NCBI GenBank assembly: GCA_003222635.1
Contig: QHWQ01000326.1
Coordinates: 1-36,635 of the forward strand
DNA from: Acidobacteriota bacterium
Lineage (GTDB): Bacteria; Acidobacteriota; Vicinamibacteria; Vicinamibacterales; UBA2999
Reading direction: 5' to 3'
DNA: 36,635 bases
Made by a program: the position numbers and the translations under genes. Under the pieces are notes generated by a model that was not told where the DNA came from, searched no databases, and saw only the letters and a program-made list of their open reading frames with translations. How positions within the stretch are numbered: the stretch's first letter is position 1; every line of letters begins with the position of its first letter. Positions 7,486 through 15,288 of this stretch are shown in pieces.

Positions 7486-8045
7486 GAATTCGACCCGCTC
7501 GTCGCCGTCGGCGACACAGCCCCTCTGAACTTGTCCGGGTACTGCTTCACGATGCCGTCGGCCAGGGCGTCGGACATCATCAGGATGTGGTCGTAGACCG
7601 CGTCGAACGCTCTCACATCCGCGTCCCAGTCCTTGTGCAGCCGCGCCATGAGCTCGTCGGTGGTCGTCGACAGATGCTTGTTCATCATGTCGAGCGGCGT
7701 GGCGCGTGGCCAGTTCGGATTGGCCTTGCTGAGAAAGTCCGCGATCTGCGCGGCGTTCTGATGCCAGCGATCGTCACCGGCTTTCACGCCGGCGTTGTCG
7801 TTGGCCATCGCGGCCTTGACGATGTCGCCCGAAATCGCGATGTGATCCTTCAGCAGCGTCGTCAACTGGCGGCCGGCGGCATCACCGTAGTACGTCGCGA
7901 CGGCGTTGCCGATGTCATCCTGGTTTTTCATCAATCGATTCAGGGCCGCGGTTGCGTCGGGCTGGCGCGTGGTCGCGGCAATGATGTATTCGCGCGTCCA
8001 GACGACGTGATCGGTCCAGAGCTTCGTCCAGGCACTGCCTAGCAA
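7482..8045 (-). CDS. Helical LWTDH-family protein, probably missing its signal peptide
   Basis: A 187-residue, mostly helical protein with LWTDHVVWTREYIIAA, NRLMKNQDDIGNAVATYYG, LTTLLKDHIAISGDIVKAA, MNKHLSTTTDELMARL and IVKQYPDKF. Related proteins occur in Firmicutes and Acidobacteria as uncharacterised, probably four-helix-bundle proteins with conserved His/Asp residues that could bind metal. The frame starts at a TTG at 8045, only 12 bases after the upstream stop, and lacks the secretion signal seen (out of frame) before the copy at 5806-6287, so the start of the gene may be lost. It is the last gene of the sigma factor operon. The function is not known. Confidence 0.65.
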   Translation of the reverse strand: MLGSAWTKLWTDHVVWTREYIIAATTRQPDATAALNRLMKNQDDIGNAVATYYGDAAGRQLTTLLKDHIAISGDIVKAAMANDNAGVKAGDDRWHQNAAQIADFLSKANPNWPRATPLDMMNKHLSTTTDELMARLHKDWDADVRAFDAVYDHILMMSDALADGIVKQYPDKFRGAVSPTATSGSNS

Positions 8046-8057
8046 GGAACTCGCCTT

Positions 8058-8327
8058 TCAGAAGAAGAGGTGCGGCAACGACCAGTACAGCAGTACGCCC
8101 GCCGCGACCAGACCACCGCCGATTTCGATGTGCTGCATGAGATCGAGCGGCCGCTGCGCGCGGCGTTCGGCGTCCCACTGTGCGATCAGCCTCGCCTTGC
8201 ACCAGAGCTCGGCTGGTCCCGGGATTCGAGATTCGGGATCCGGGATGCGCAGGTTCGCCACGCGCGACATGAACGTCGCGATCAATTTCTTCTCCTCGGC
8301 GTCGTTGAGGTCGAACCACTCGGTCAT
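8058..8327 (-). CDS. 89-residue protein with C-terminal membrane helix, sigma-factor partner candidate
   Basis: Starts at an ATG that overlaps the stop of the ECF sigma gene (ATGA), so the two are translationally coupled. The N-terminal half is polar (MTEWFDLNDAEEKKLIATF) and the C-terminus is one membrane helix (IGGGLVAAGVLLYWSLPHLFF) that ends the protein abruptly. The coupling and the cytoplasmic domain plus one helix design fit a regulator of the sigma factor, such as an anti-sigma factor, but no zinc-finger anti-sigma motif is present and this remains inference. Residues 31-42 (RIPDPESRIPGP) are encoded by a short degenerate repeat. The C-terminus may be truncated, because the next gene also appears to lack its start. 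Confidence 0.6.
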   Translation of the reverse strand: MTEWFDLNDAEEKKLIATFMSRVANLRIPDPESRIPGPAELWCKARLIAQWDAERRAQRPLDLMQHIEIGGGLVAAGVLLYWSLPHLFF

Positions 8328-8821
8328 GAGTTCACCGGCAGCCCGCGCGCCTGGAGCAGATCGCGCAGCCGCCGGCGTGCGCGAAACAGCATCACGCGCA
8401 CGCCTCGCCGGCCGACGCCGAGCGAGGATGCGATCTCCTCGTGCGACTCCCCTTCGACGTACGCCAGCCACAGTAGCGCGCGATCGCGCGGCTTCAGCTC
8501 CGCGAAGACCTTCGCCACGTCCGCATCGTCCTCGTAGCGCGGCGGCGCCGACATCAGCTCGGGCATCATGCTCTCGTCGTGTTCGTGTTTGCGACGCCGC
8601 CACCGGTCGACGATGAGATTGCTCGCGACGCGATAGAGATAGCGGCGTAGGTGCTCTTCGTCGTCCGCCGGAACATCCGCGCGCAGCATCCGCAGGTACG
8701 CGTCCTGAACGATGTCGTCGGTGTCGGAGGGATTGCCGACCACACGGTAGACGTAGGCTCGGAGCGCGCGTGACGTGCGGGCATGGAGGGCCGCGAACGC
8801 CGCCTCATCGAGACGCGCCAC
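8324..8821 (-). CDS. ECF-family RNA polymerase sigma factor
   Basis: A complete 165-residue sigma-70 factor of the extracytoplasmic function group. Region 2 is visible as LRAYVYRVVGNPSDTDDIVQ and DAYLRMLR, and region 4 as LKPRDRALLWLAYVEGES, HEEIASSLGVGRRGVRVMLF and RARRRLRDLL, with the helix-turn-helix for -35 recognition. The start is a GTG at 8821, two bases after the stop of the membrane protein gene upstream. It overlaps the downstream 89-residue gene by 4 bases. Unlike the remnant at 1638-1978, nothing is missing. The regulon and signal are unknown. Confidence 0.92.
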   Translation of the reverse strand: MARLDEAAFAALHARTSRALRAYVYRVVGNPSDTDDIVQDAYLRMLRADVPADDEEHLRRYLYRVASNLIVDRWRRRKHEHDESMMPELMSAPPRYEDDADVAKVFAELKPRDRALLWLAYVEGESHEEIASSLGVGRRGVRVMLFRARRRLRDLLQARGLPVNS

Positions 8822-8823
8822 AT

Positions 8824-9330
8824 TCAGAGCGTTGGGACGTGCGGTTCATTGCGGCGCGGCTCGTCAGGCGTCAACAGTCCCAGCTGCCGTGACATCCAGT
8901 ACGAGAGCGCTGCGGCAAACAGGAAGCCGACCCCGAGTCCCACAAAGGCCGTGGCGACGGCATTGATCGCATTGCCCACTCCAGCAGGGAGCGTCGGGCT
9001 CCACCAGCTATACATGAACAGACCGATCCCGAGCGTGCCAAGAACAGCGCCGGAATAGACGGCGCCGACAATCCGCGCGTGGGGACGTGCACTCTGGTTG
9101 ATCGTCGTCAAGCCTTTGAGGAACCGCGACCCCGCGTCGGTGTTCAGGAACGCGCCAAACTCGGTGACCGAGCCAATCCGGTCGAGCAGCTTGGTCTGGA
9201 ACTCGTTCAGCACGCGCTGCTGCTCCCGCCGTCCGCGCCACTGGACGATGACGTACACAATGAAGCAGACCGTCGCGAAAAACCCGAGCGGAACAAGCAA
9301 ACCGATGAAACTGCCGACCACTTCTGCCAT
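8824..9330 (-). CDS. Membrane protein of unknown function in the sigma operon
   Basis: A 168-residue protein with an N-terminal membrane helix (SFIGLLVPLGFFATVCFIVY), a charged segment (QWRGRREQQRVLNEFQTKLL) and two more helices near residues 83-105 and 113-137 (VGAVYSGAVLGTLGIGLFMY and NAVATAFVGLGVGFLFAAAL). The ATG at 9330 has a good Shine-Dalgarno, AAGGAG, and is preferred over an upstream start at 9363. It is the first gene of the operon containing the ECF sigma factor, the 89-residue protein and the helical protein, which suggests involvement in sensing or as a target, but no family was recognised. Confidence 0.7.
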   Translation of the reverse strand: MAEVVGSFIGLLVPLGFFATVCFIVYVIVQWRGRREQQRVLNEFQTKLLDRIGSVTEFGAFLNTDAGSRFLKGLTTINQSARPHARIVGAVYSGAVLGTLGIGLFMYSWWSPTLPAGVGNAINAVATAFVGLGVGFLFAAALSYWMSRQLGLLTPDEPRRNEPHVPTL

Positions 9331-9395
9331 CTGAAACTCCTTGCAACCCTGCTGACGATACAACGCGGCCGCGGCGAAATGGTTAACATCAAGCC

Positions 9396-10577
9396 ATGCA
9401 GGAAGCCGTCATCGTCTCCGCGGTCCGCACGGCGACGGGTAAGTTCCTCGGCGGCCTGAAGGATTTCAGCGCCACGCAGCTTGGCGCGATGGTCGTCGCG
9501 GAAGCCGTGCGCCGCGCGCGCATCGATCCCCGCCACGTCGAGGAATGCATCATGGGCAACGTCGTGTCGGCCGGCCTCGGCCAGGCGCCGGCGCGTCAGG
9601 CGGCGCTGCGCGGCGGGCTCTCGAACGACGTCGCGGCGTTGACGATCAACAAAGTGTGCGGGTCGGGCCTGAAGGCGGTGATGCTGGCGCAGCAGGCGAT
9701 CGCCGTCGGCGACAGCGAGGTGGTCGTTGCAGGTGGCATGGAGTCGATGAGCAATTGCCCGTACCTGCTCGAGCGCGCGCGCGAAGGGCTGCGCATGGGC
9801 CACGGCCAGGTGATCGACTCGATGATCAACGACGGCCTCTGGTGCTCGTTCGAGCAGTGCCACATGGGCAACGCCGGCGAGGTCGTCGCGGAGGACTATC
9901 ACATCGATCGCGAGTGCCAGGATCGCTACGCGGTGGAGAGCCATCGGCGCGCGGCGACGGCAACGGCCGAGGGACGCTTCAAGGCGGAGATCCTTCCGAT
10001 CTCAATCCCGCAGAAGAAGGGCGCGCCGATGGTGATTGACCGCGACGAGTCGGTGCGCCCCGATACGAGCATGGAGACGCTCGGCGCGCTGAAGGCCGCG
10101 TTCAAGAAGGAGGGCACGGTCACTGCGGGCAATGCGCCGCCCGTGAACGACGGCGCCGCGGCGCTCGTCGTGATGTCCGCGGATCGGGCCTCACGTCTGA
10201 ATCTGAAGCCGATGGCGCGCATCGTCGGTCAGGCGGCGAGCGGTCTTGCGCCGAAGTACGTGCTGATGACGCCCGTCGAAGCGGTACGCAGGGTTGTGAA
10301 GAAGATCGGGTGGCGCCTCGAAGACGTCGATCTCGTCGAGCTGAACGAGGCGTTTGCGGTGCAGGCCATCGCGGTGCTGCGCGAGCTGGGACTCGATGCG
10401 AGCACGGTGAACGTCAACGGCGGCGCCGTCGCGCTGGGACATCCGATTGGCGCCAGCGGCGCACGCGTGCTGACGACGCTGCTCTACGCGCTCGAAGCGC
10501 GCAATCTGAAGCGCGGGATCGCGACGCTCTGCCTCGGCGGAGGCAACGGCGTTGCGCTCGCCGTCGAACGCATTTAG
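9396..10577 (+). CDS. Acetyl-CoA C-acetyltransferase (thiolase)
   Basis: Type II (biosynthetic) thiolase of 393 residues, which condenses two acetyl-CoA into acetoacetyl-CoA or cleaves it. The full catalytic set is present: Cys88 in [11 protein letters not shown] (acyl-accepting), His349 in [14 protein letters not shown], and Cys379 in [10 protein letters not shown]. Other family blocks are [36 protein letters not shown] and [11 protein letters not shown]. Usual length. It is divergent from the sigma operon and stands alone, about 230 bases upstream of recA, which has its own promoter. The choice between the anabolic role (polyhydroxybutyrate, mevalonate) and fatty acid breakdown cannot be made from sequence. 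Confidence 0.95.
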   Translation: MQEAVIVSAVRTATGKFLGGLKDFSATQLGAMVVAEAVRRARIDPRHVEECIMGNVVSAGLGQAPARQAALRGGLSNDVAALTINKVCGSGLKAVMLAQQAIAVGDSEVVVAGGMESMSNCPYLLERAREGLRMGHGQVIDSMINDGLWCSFEQCHMGNAGEVVAEDYHIDRECQDRYAVESHRRAATATAEGRFKAEILPISIPQKKGAPMVIDRDESVRPDTSMETLGALKAAFKKEGTVTAGNAPPVNDGAAALVVMSADRASRLNLKPMARIVGQAASGLAPKYVLMTPVEAVRRVVKKIGWRLEDVDLVELNEAFAVQAIAVLRELGLDASTVNVNGGAVALGHPIGASGARVLTTLLYALEARNLKRGIATLCLGGGNGVALAVERI

Positions 10578-10714
10578 CGATCGAAAAACGCGCGTACTTT
10601 CGGCGGTCCGGCGCGCGCAGAAGCTGCGATCGCGAAGGCGGAGGCGAAAGTCTGGCAGTCGCCTAAGTCATTGATTTATTGGGCCCTGATCGCGGTCGCT
10701 TCACGGATTTTCGC

Positions 10715-10743
10715 TTGACTTTCGCGCGGCACGTTCCTAGGAT
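10715..10743 (+). promoter_or_regulatory. Predicted sigma-70 promoter of recA
   Basis: TTGACT at 10715-10720 and TAGGAT at 10738-10743 are separated by exactly 17 bases, close to consensus, 64 bases before the recA start. A CCTAGG palindrome overlaps the -10 box. No SOS (LexA) operator of a known type was identified by eye. The ribosome binding site AAGGAG lies at 10794-10799. Confidence 0.65.
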
Positions 10744-10807
10744 CTGTCTCGGCCGTGACCGCTACTGTCACCCACCTCCTCGATCCTCTGAAAAAGGAGC
10801 TCGCAAC

Positions 10808-11842
10808 ATGGCACTCGACGATCTGAAGGAACGCGCCCGCGCCATCGATATCGCGGTCGGCCAAATCGAAAAACAGTTCGGCAAGGGATCGATCATGCGC
10901 CTCGGACAGCGTGGCGCCATTGCGCCAGTGGAGTCGATCTCCACGGGATCGATCAGCATCGACTATGCGCTCGGCATCGGCGGGCTTCCGCGAGGCCGGG
11001 TCGTGGAAATCTTCGGGCCTGAATCCTCCGGCAAGACCACGCTTGCGCTGCAGGTCATCGCAGAAGCGCAGAAACTGGGCGGCATGGCCGCGTTCGTCGA
11101 TGCGGAACACGCGCTCGATGCGCAGTACGCGCAGAAGCTCGGCGTCGATCTCGAAAACCTGCTCGTGTCGCAGCCCGATCATGGCGAGCAGGCGCTCGAG
11201 ATTGTCGAAGTCCTCGTCCGCTCCAACAGCGTGGATGTCGTCGTCGTCGACTCCGTCGCCGCGCTCGTGCCGAAGGCCGAAATCGAAGGCGAGATGGGCG
11301 AAGCGCAGATGGGCCTGCAGGCGCGCCTGATGTCGCAGGCGCTGCGCAAGCTCACCGGTGTCGTCTCGAAATCGAAAACGACGCTCATCTTCATCAACCA
11401 GCTCCGCGAAAAGATCGGCGTCATGTTCGGCAACCCGGAGACAACCACGGGCGGCCGCGCGCTGAAGTTCTACGCGTCGATACGCATCGACATCCGCCGC
11501 ATCGCGAGCATCAAGGATGGGGATCAGGTGGTTGGCGGCCGCACGCGCGTGAAGATCGTGAAGAACAAGGTGGCGCCGCCGTTCCGCGAGGCGGAATTCG
11601 ACGTGATGTACGGCGAAGGGATCTCGCGCGAAGGGGATCTGCTGGACCTGGCGGTCGAGAAGCGGATTGTGGAGAAGAGCGGCGCCTGGTTCGCCTTCGG
11701 CGGCGAGCGCCTCGGCCAGGGGCGCGAGAATGCGAAGCAGTTCCTGAAAGAGAATCCGTCGGTCCGGCAGGCTGTCGAGGACCGCGTGCGGAAGGAGTTG
11801 GGGCTCCTTCGCGAGACGGCGGACGTCGCGGCCGCCGTCTAG
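10808..11842 (+). CDS. recA: RecA recombinase
   Basis: RecA forms filaments on single-stranded DNA, catalyses strand exchange and triggers LexA self-cleavage. The 344-residue protein has the Walker A loop GPESSGKT (70-77), the catalytic Glu100 in FVDAEHALD, Walker B around [12 protein letters not shown] (143-153), the L1 region [20 protein letters not shown] and L2 with [20 protein letters not shown], followed by the usual C-terminal domain. In the usual QPDTGEQALEI the Thr is His125. The ATG at 10808 follows AAGGAG by 8 bases and begins exactly at the family start, so an open frame extending back to 10679 is rejected. The C-terminus (ETADVAAAV) is shorter and less acidic than in E. coli. Confidence 0.98.
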   Translation: MALDDLKERARAIDIAVGQIEKQFGKGSIMRLGQRGAIAPVESISTGSISIDYALGIGGLPRGRVVEIFGPESSGKTTLALQVIAEAQKLGGMAAFVDAEHALDAQYAQKLGVDLENLLVSQPDHGEQALEIVEVLVRSNSVDVVVVDSVAALVPKAEIEGEMGEAQMGLQARLMSQALRKLTGVVSKSKTTLIFINQLREKIGVMFGNPETTTGGRALKFYASIRIDIRRIASIKDGDQVVGGRTRVKIVKNKVAPPFREAEFDVMYGEGISREGDLLDLAVEKRIVEKSGAWFAFGGERLGQGRENAKQFLKENPSVRQAVEDRVRKELGLLRETADVAAAV

Positions 11843-11848
11843 GAGCGA

Positions 11849-12046
11849 TTACGAGGCAATCGGGAGGTTCCGGGGCCTGCCCCGAGCTCCGTCGAGGGGC
11901 TTACGAGCCGCCGGGACTTCCCGCTGCTCATGCTCCTCTTCCTCCACATACACCACTTCCCAGATTTCCTCGGTCGCGGGATAGCGAAACATCTCTTCGC
12001 CGCGGGTCTCCCGCCGGTTCGTCTTCCGGCCCTTGATCAGTTCCAT
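11849..12046 (-). CDS. Small charged protein, 65 residues, unknown
   Basis: A short minus-strand frame convergent with recA. From the ATG at 12046 it reads MELIKGRKTNRRETRGEEMF, then RYPATEEIWEVVYVEEEEHE and a basic, proline-containing tail. Strong charge patterning (basic, then acidic, then basic) and normal codon use make it plausible as a real small protein, but there is no clear ribosome binding site and no family was recognised. An upstream start at 12103 would add 19 residues of shadow-like composition. Confidence 0.4.
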   Translation of the reverse strand: MELIKGRKTNRRETRGEEMFRYPATEEIWEVVYVEEEEHEQREVPAARKPLDGARGRPRNLPIAS

Positions 12047-12217
12047 AGGCCGACGGCAGAGGCAAGACCTCGGCCACGTTCTGGCCTGGCCGAAATGGGC
12101 CATTTTTGATGATGGATATCTAAGGCTGAGTTAGGTGCCGATACGGCCGAGATTGTCGTACCTACACGACATAGATGTCTGTTGACCTCCGAGCGCGCTC
12201 CAGAGGACAACTGGCGA

Positions 12218-12466
12218 ATGAGTGAACGTGACGCGATCGAACAGGAATTCCGGCGGCGGCTCGAGGCCGTCAAGACCAGCAACCCGAAATTCGCTTTCGA
12301 CCGTGAAGGCCGCCCGGGCGCGATAGCGGCGGTCCGCGGCGCGCTGCCGGCGATCGAACGGGAACTGTTCGATGCGGTGATGGAAGACTGCGAGTGCGAG
12401 CTCGCGGCCACCCGCGAAGCGCTATTGCAGATGCTCGCGGAGGCTGGTGGCCAGGGACGGAATTGA
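12218..12466 (+). CDS. Small helical protein, 82 residues, unknown; 3' end overlaps tRNA-Phe
   Basis: From the ATG at 12218, preceded by AGAGGA, it encodes MSERDAIEQEFRRRLEAVK and a long C-terminal helix (AIERELFDAVMEDCECELAA). A composition typical of a soluble helical protein and a sensible ribosome binding site support a real gene. Its last seven codons (GGQGRN and stop) lie antisense to the 3' end of the tRNA-Phe gene, an unusual overlap. A TTGACC at 12183 may belong to its promoter. No family was recognised. Confidence 0.5.
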   Translation: MSERDAIEQEFRRRLEAVKTSNPKFAFDREGRPGAIAAVRGALPAIERELFDAVMEDCECELAATREALLQMLAEAGGQGRN

Positions 12467-12520
12467 ACCGCCGACACCATGATTTTCAGTCATGTGCTCT
12501 ACCAACTGAGCTACCTGGCC
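12445..12520 (-). tRNA. tRNA-Phe (anticodon GAA)
   Basis: On the minus strand a 76-base cloverleaf: acceptor arm GGCCAGG pairing with CCTGGCC (12449-12455 and 12514-12520), D-arm with AGCTCAGTTGGTAGAGC, anticodon stem CATGA/TCATG enclosing loop CTGAAAA (anticodon GAA at 12485-12487), and T-loop GGTTCAATTCC. The discriminator A and an encoded CCA are at 12445-12448. It reads phenylalanine UUC/UUU codons. Confidence 0.97.
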
Positions 12521-12575
12521 TACCCTTTTTGTGCTGGCCCCCTGCGCGCGGCCGCGCGCGATCGACAGAAATCGG

Positions 12576-12581
12576 AGTATA
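12576..12581 (-). promoter_or_regulatory. Possible -10 box of tRNA-Phe
   Basis: TATACT on the minus strand, 55 bases before the tRNA. No good -35 box is seen at the proper distance. A perfect 16-base palindrome GCGCGCGGCCGCGCGC (about 12544-12559) lies between it and the tRNA. Confidence 0.35.
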
Positions 12582-12630
12582 ACACGCAGGTTTTTGCGGG
12601 CACGGACGTTGAAGTCAGTAAGAGGGACTC

Positions 12631-12825
12631 ATGCCCGCGCGCGTCGAAGGCTTCCCGCTTCCCCATCGTCCCGGCCGGCAGATCCTCAAGCCGGTGCTTC
12701 GGTGGGCATTCGTCGCCGCCGTCCTCGCCGTCGTCCGCCGCTACACGCACCAGCCGTCGCTGCCCCGCATGAGCGAGCAGTGGCTGCTCAGCCACCAAAC
12801 CGATTTCAACCGGAACGAGTACTAG
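12631..12825 (+). CDS. Small protein with one membrane helix, 64 residues
   Basis: Starts at the ATG at 12631 with a GAGG Shine-Dalgarno 8 bases upstream. The middle contains a short hydrophobic segment (LRWAFVAAVLAVV) flanked by arginines, and the end is MSEQWLLSHQTDFNRNEY. It is the first of a plus-strand series leading into the parvulin lipoprotein, whose ATG is 14 bases after its stop. No family was recognised; the single helix suggests a membrane anchor. Confidence 0.5.
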   Translation: MPARVEGFPLPHRPGRQILKPVLRWAFVAAVLAVVRRYTHQPSLPRMSEQWLLSHQTDFNRNEY

Positions 12826-12839
12826 GCTATTCTGGTGGG

Positions 12840-13901
12840 ATGCGCCGAGCTGTTTCTATATTTGTCATCGTGATGTTTGCGGCGTGCTCGCGGAGCACCG
12901 CCGCCGATGCGAAACCTCAGACGACGCCGGCGCCCGCGGCCCGGGCCACCGCGCAAAGCACGCCGCCTCCAGCGGCCGCGCAGCTGCAGCCGCCCGCCAC
13001 CAAGCCGGTTCCCGCGCAGCTGCCCGAGGTCGTCGCGCGCGTGAACGGCGAAGCGATCAACGGCACCGACCTCGAGAACGCCGTGAAGGGTCTCGAAGGA
13101 CGCGCCGGCGGTCCCGTGCCCGCCGATCAGCGCGACCGCGTCTATCGCGGCGTCCTCGACGACATGATCGGCTACAAGCTGCTCATTCAGGAATCGAAGA
13201 CGCGGAAGATCGCGGTGCCCGACGCGGACGTCGAAGCGCAGATCGCGAAGATCCGCTCGCAGTTCCCCAGCCAGCAGCAGTTCGAGCAGGCGCTCGCCGC
13301 TCAGAAGATGACGCTGCAGGACGTGCGCGACGATGCGCGCAACGAGATCGGCGTCGAGAAGCTCGTCGAAGGCGAGGTCGGCTCGAAGATCGCCGTGAAG
13401 CCGGAAGCGGTCAGCGACTTCTACAAGAACAACCAGGACAAGTTCCAGCAGGGCCCGCGCGTGCGCGCGAGCCACATCCTGATTCAGGTGCCGCAGGGCG
13501 CCGACACGGCGACCAAGGCGGCCGCGAAGACCAAGGCTGAAGGCATTCTCAAGGATCTGAAGGCGGGCAAGGACTTCGCGGCGGCGGCGAAGGAAAACTC
13601 ACAGGATCCTGGAAGCGCGGTGAATGGCGGCGACCTTGGATTCTTCGAGCAGGGCCAGATGGTGCCGCCGTTCGAGCAGGCCGCCTTCGCGCTCAAGCCC
13701 GGGCAGATGAGCGAGATCGTCGAAACGCAGTTCGGGTTCCACATCATCAAGGTGGCCGAGCATCAGGACTCGCACGTCGTGCCGCTCGAGGAAGCGAAGG
13801 GACAAATCGAGCAGTACCTGCAGCAGCAGAATCGCCAGACGGAGACGCAGGCGTTCGTCAACGCGCTGAAGACGAAGGCCAAGATCGAAATTTTGATTTG
13901 A
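12840..13901 (+). CDS. Periplasmic peptidyl-prolyl isomerase, parvulin (SurA/PrsA type) lipoprotein
   Basis: A 353-residue folding chaperone of the cell envelope. The N-terminus (IFVIVMFAACS) is a lipoprotein-type signal with Cys16 as the probable lipid site, followed by a proline/alanine-rich linker (to about 62), a SurA-like N-terminal helical domain (VVARVNGEAINGTDLENAVK to about 200) and one rotamase domain (about 208-308) with RASHILIQVP, FAAAAKENSQDPGSA, NGGDLGFFEQGQMVPPFEQA and FGFHIIKV. Proteins of this kind assist outer-membrane protein maturation. The ATG at 12840 is chosen because it opens the signal sequence; the frame is open far upstream. Its stop overlaps the next start (TTGA). 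Confidence 0.92.
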   Translation: MRRAVSIFVIVMFAACSRSTAADAKPQTTPAPAARATAQSTPPPAAAQLQPPATKPVPAQLPEVVARVNGEAINGTDLENAVKGLEGRAGGPVPADQRDRVYRGVLDDMIGYKLLIQESKTRKIAVPDADVEAQIAKIRSQFPSQQQFEQALAAQKMTLQDVRDDARNEIGVEKLVEGEVGSKIAVKPEAVSDFYKNNQDKFQQGPRVRASHILIQVPQGADTATKAAAKTKAEGILKDLKAGKDFAAAAKENSQDPGSAVNGGDLGFFEQGQMVPPFEQAAFALKPGQMSEIVETQFGFHIIKVAEHQDSHVVPLEEAKGQIEQYLQQQNRQTETQAFVNALKTKAKIEILI

Positions 13902-14284
13902 GCGACACGGTCCGCCTCGACGTCTGGCTGGACGTCGCGTGTCTGTTCAAGACGCGCTCGGAAGCCAAGCGCGCGTGCGAGGGCGGCAAGGTCGACGTCA
14001 ACGGCGAGCACGCCAAGCCGCACCGCGTCATTCGCGAAGGCGATCGCATCCGCATCGGCCGTCCCTTCGGCCGCCACCAGGACATCATCGTCCGCATCGT
14101 CCTCGATCAGCACGTGAAGAAGGTGGAAGCGCGCGTCCTCTTTGACGACGTGACGCCGAAGCCGACGGCGGAAGAAATCGAAATGCGCCGCATGGAGCGT
14201 GTGTATCGTGCCGCGGCGCAGGCCTCGGGCACGCCGGATCGCCGGCGGCGCCGCGAAATCCGCCGCGCGAAGGGGAAGATTTAA
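13898..14284 (+). CDS. S4-domain RNA-binding protein (Hsp15/RqcP type)
   Basis: A 128-residue protein with a single S4 RNA-binding domain: RLDVWLDVACLFKTRSEAKR, ACEGGKVDVNGEHAKP and HRVIREGDRIRIG, then a basic C-terminal tail (RRRREIRRAKGK). Hsp15 and RqcP proteins bind stalled 50S subunits carrying peptidyl-tRNA. The start is a TTG at 13898 that overlaps the TGA of the parvulin gene, implying coupled translation. Pairing a ribosome rescue factor with an envelope chaperone may only reflect operon structure. Confidence 0.85.
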   Translation: MSDTVRLDVWLDVACLFKTRSEAKRACEGGKVDVNGEHAKPHRVIREGDRIRIGRPFGRHQDIIVRIVLDQHVKKVEARVLFDDVTPKPTAEEIEMRRMERVYRAAAQASGTPDRRRRREIRRAKGKI

Positions 14285-14296
14285 TCTACGATCGGG

Positions 14297-15286
14297 GTGG
14301 CCGTGCCCCGCAATCAGGAAGTCATCCGCCAGTGGAAGGTGCTTCACGCGCTCGAGGCGTCCCGCCACGGCGTGACGATCGACTCCCTCTCGAAAGACCT
14401 CGACGTGACCACCCGCACCATTCGCCGCGATCTGGCCGCGCTGCAGGAAGCGGGCTTCCCGCTCTATGACGAGCGCGATGATGATGGGCGCGCGCACTGG
14501 CGGCTCGACGGGCAGGTGCTCGGGGGACTGGAAACCGGATTTACCCTCGCGGAGCTGTGCGCGCTCTATCTGAGCCGTAACATGCTCGAGGCGGTCGCCG
14601 GCACTCCCTTTCAGCGGGATCTCACGCTCGCCTTCACGCGTCTGGAGAAGATGCTGTCACCGCGGATGCGCCAATTCCTCGATCGCCTCCCGCACGTGCT
14701 CGCGGCCAAAGCCGGGCCGCGGTCCCGCGGCGCCAGCTCGTCGCCCGATCTCGTGGCGAAGCTGCTCGAGGCGACGCTGCATTACCGCATCGCGCACATG
14801 AAATACCACTCCGCGTCGAGCGGACGCACGAAGGAATACACGATTCACCCGTATCGTCTGGCGTTTGCGCTGGGCGGGTTGTATCTTCTGGCGTACGTGC
14901 CGGAATACAAGGACGTCCGCACCTTCGCGGTCGATCGCGTGTCGTCGGTTTCGCTCGACAAGGCGACGTTCACGCCGACGACGAAGATCCCGGACGACGT
15001 GTTCGGCAACTCCCTGGGCGTCAACACCGGTCCGCCGTCGCACGTCGAGATTGCGTTCGACAAACGCGTCGCGCCGTACATCCGCGCGCGCGTCTGGCAT
15101 CCGTCGCAGTCGCTGCGCGACGCGGCCGATGGCGGTGTCGTCCTGACGCTCGACGTCTGCAACGATCTCGCGCTGCGCAGCTGGATTCTGGGCTGGAGTC
15201 CCTCGGCGCGCGTGCTCGCGCCCGCGGCGCTGGCCGCTGACATCCGCACCGACCTCATGAACGCAACCGCGCAATATCAGGTTTAA
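14297..15286 (+). CDS. WYL-domain transcriptional regulator
   Basis: A 329-residue regulator with an N-terminal DeoR-like winged helix-turn-helix (VTIDSLSKDLDVTTRTIRRD and LAALQEAGFPLYDERD) and a WYL ligand-sensing domain around residues 160-240 (YTIHPYRLAFALGGLYLLAY and VRTFAVDRVSSVSL), where the signature triplet reads LYL instead of WYL. A C-terminal WCX-type domain follows. WYL regulators often respond to nucleotide or nucleic acid ligands. The start is a GTG at 14297; another GTG lies two codons later. It sits between the S4 gene and UPF0182 with only 2 bases to the latter. Confidence 0.88.
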   Translation: MAVPRNQEVIRQWKVLHALEASRHGVTIDSLSKDLDVTTRTIRRDLAALQEAGFPLYDERDDDGRAHWRLDGQVLGGLETGFTLAELCALYLSRNMLEAVAGTPFQRDLTLAFTRLEKMLSPRMRQFLDRLPHVLAAKAGPRSRGASSSPDLVAKLLEATLHYRIAHMKYHSASSGRTKEYTIHPYRLAFALGGLYLLAYVPEYKDVRTFAVDRVSSVSLDKATFTPTTKIPDDVFGNSLGVNTGPPSHVEIAFDKRVAPYIRARVWHPSQSLRDAADGGVVLTLDVCNDLALRSWILGWSPSARVLAPAALAADIRTDLMNATAQYQV

Positions 15287-15288
15287 CC

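Noticed and set aside
10679-10807. An N-terminal extension of RecA by 43 residues
   Set aside because: It would overlap the promoter; the ATG at 10808 has AAGGAG and matches the family start.
11870-11900. CGGGGCCTGCCCCG palindrome after recA as a terminator
   Set aside because: The loop is too short, there is no T tract, and it lies within a possible small coding frame.
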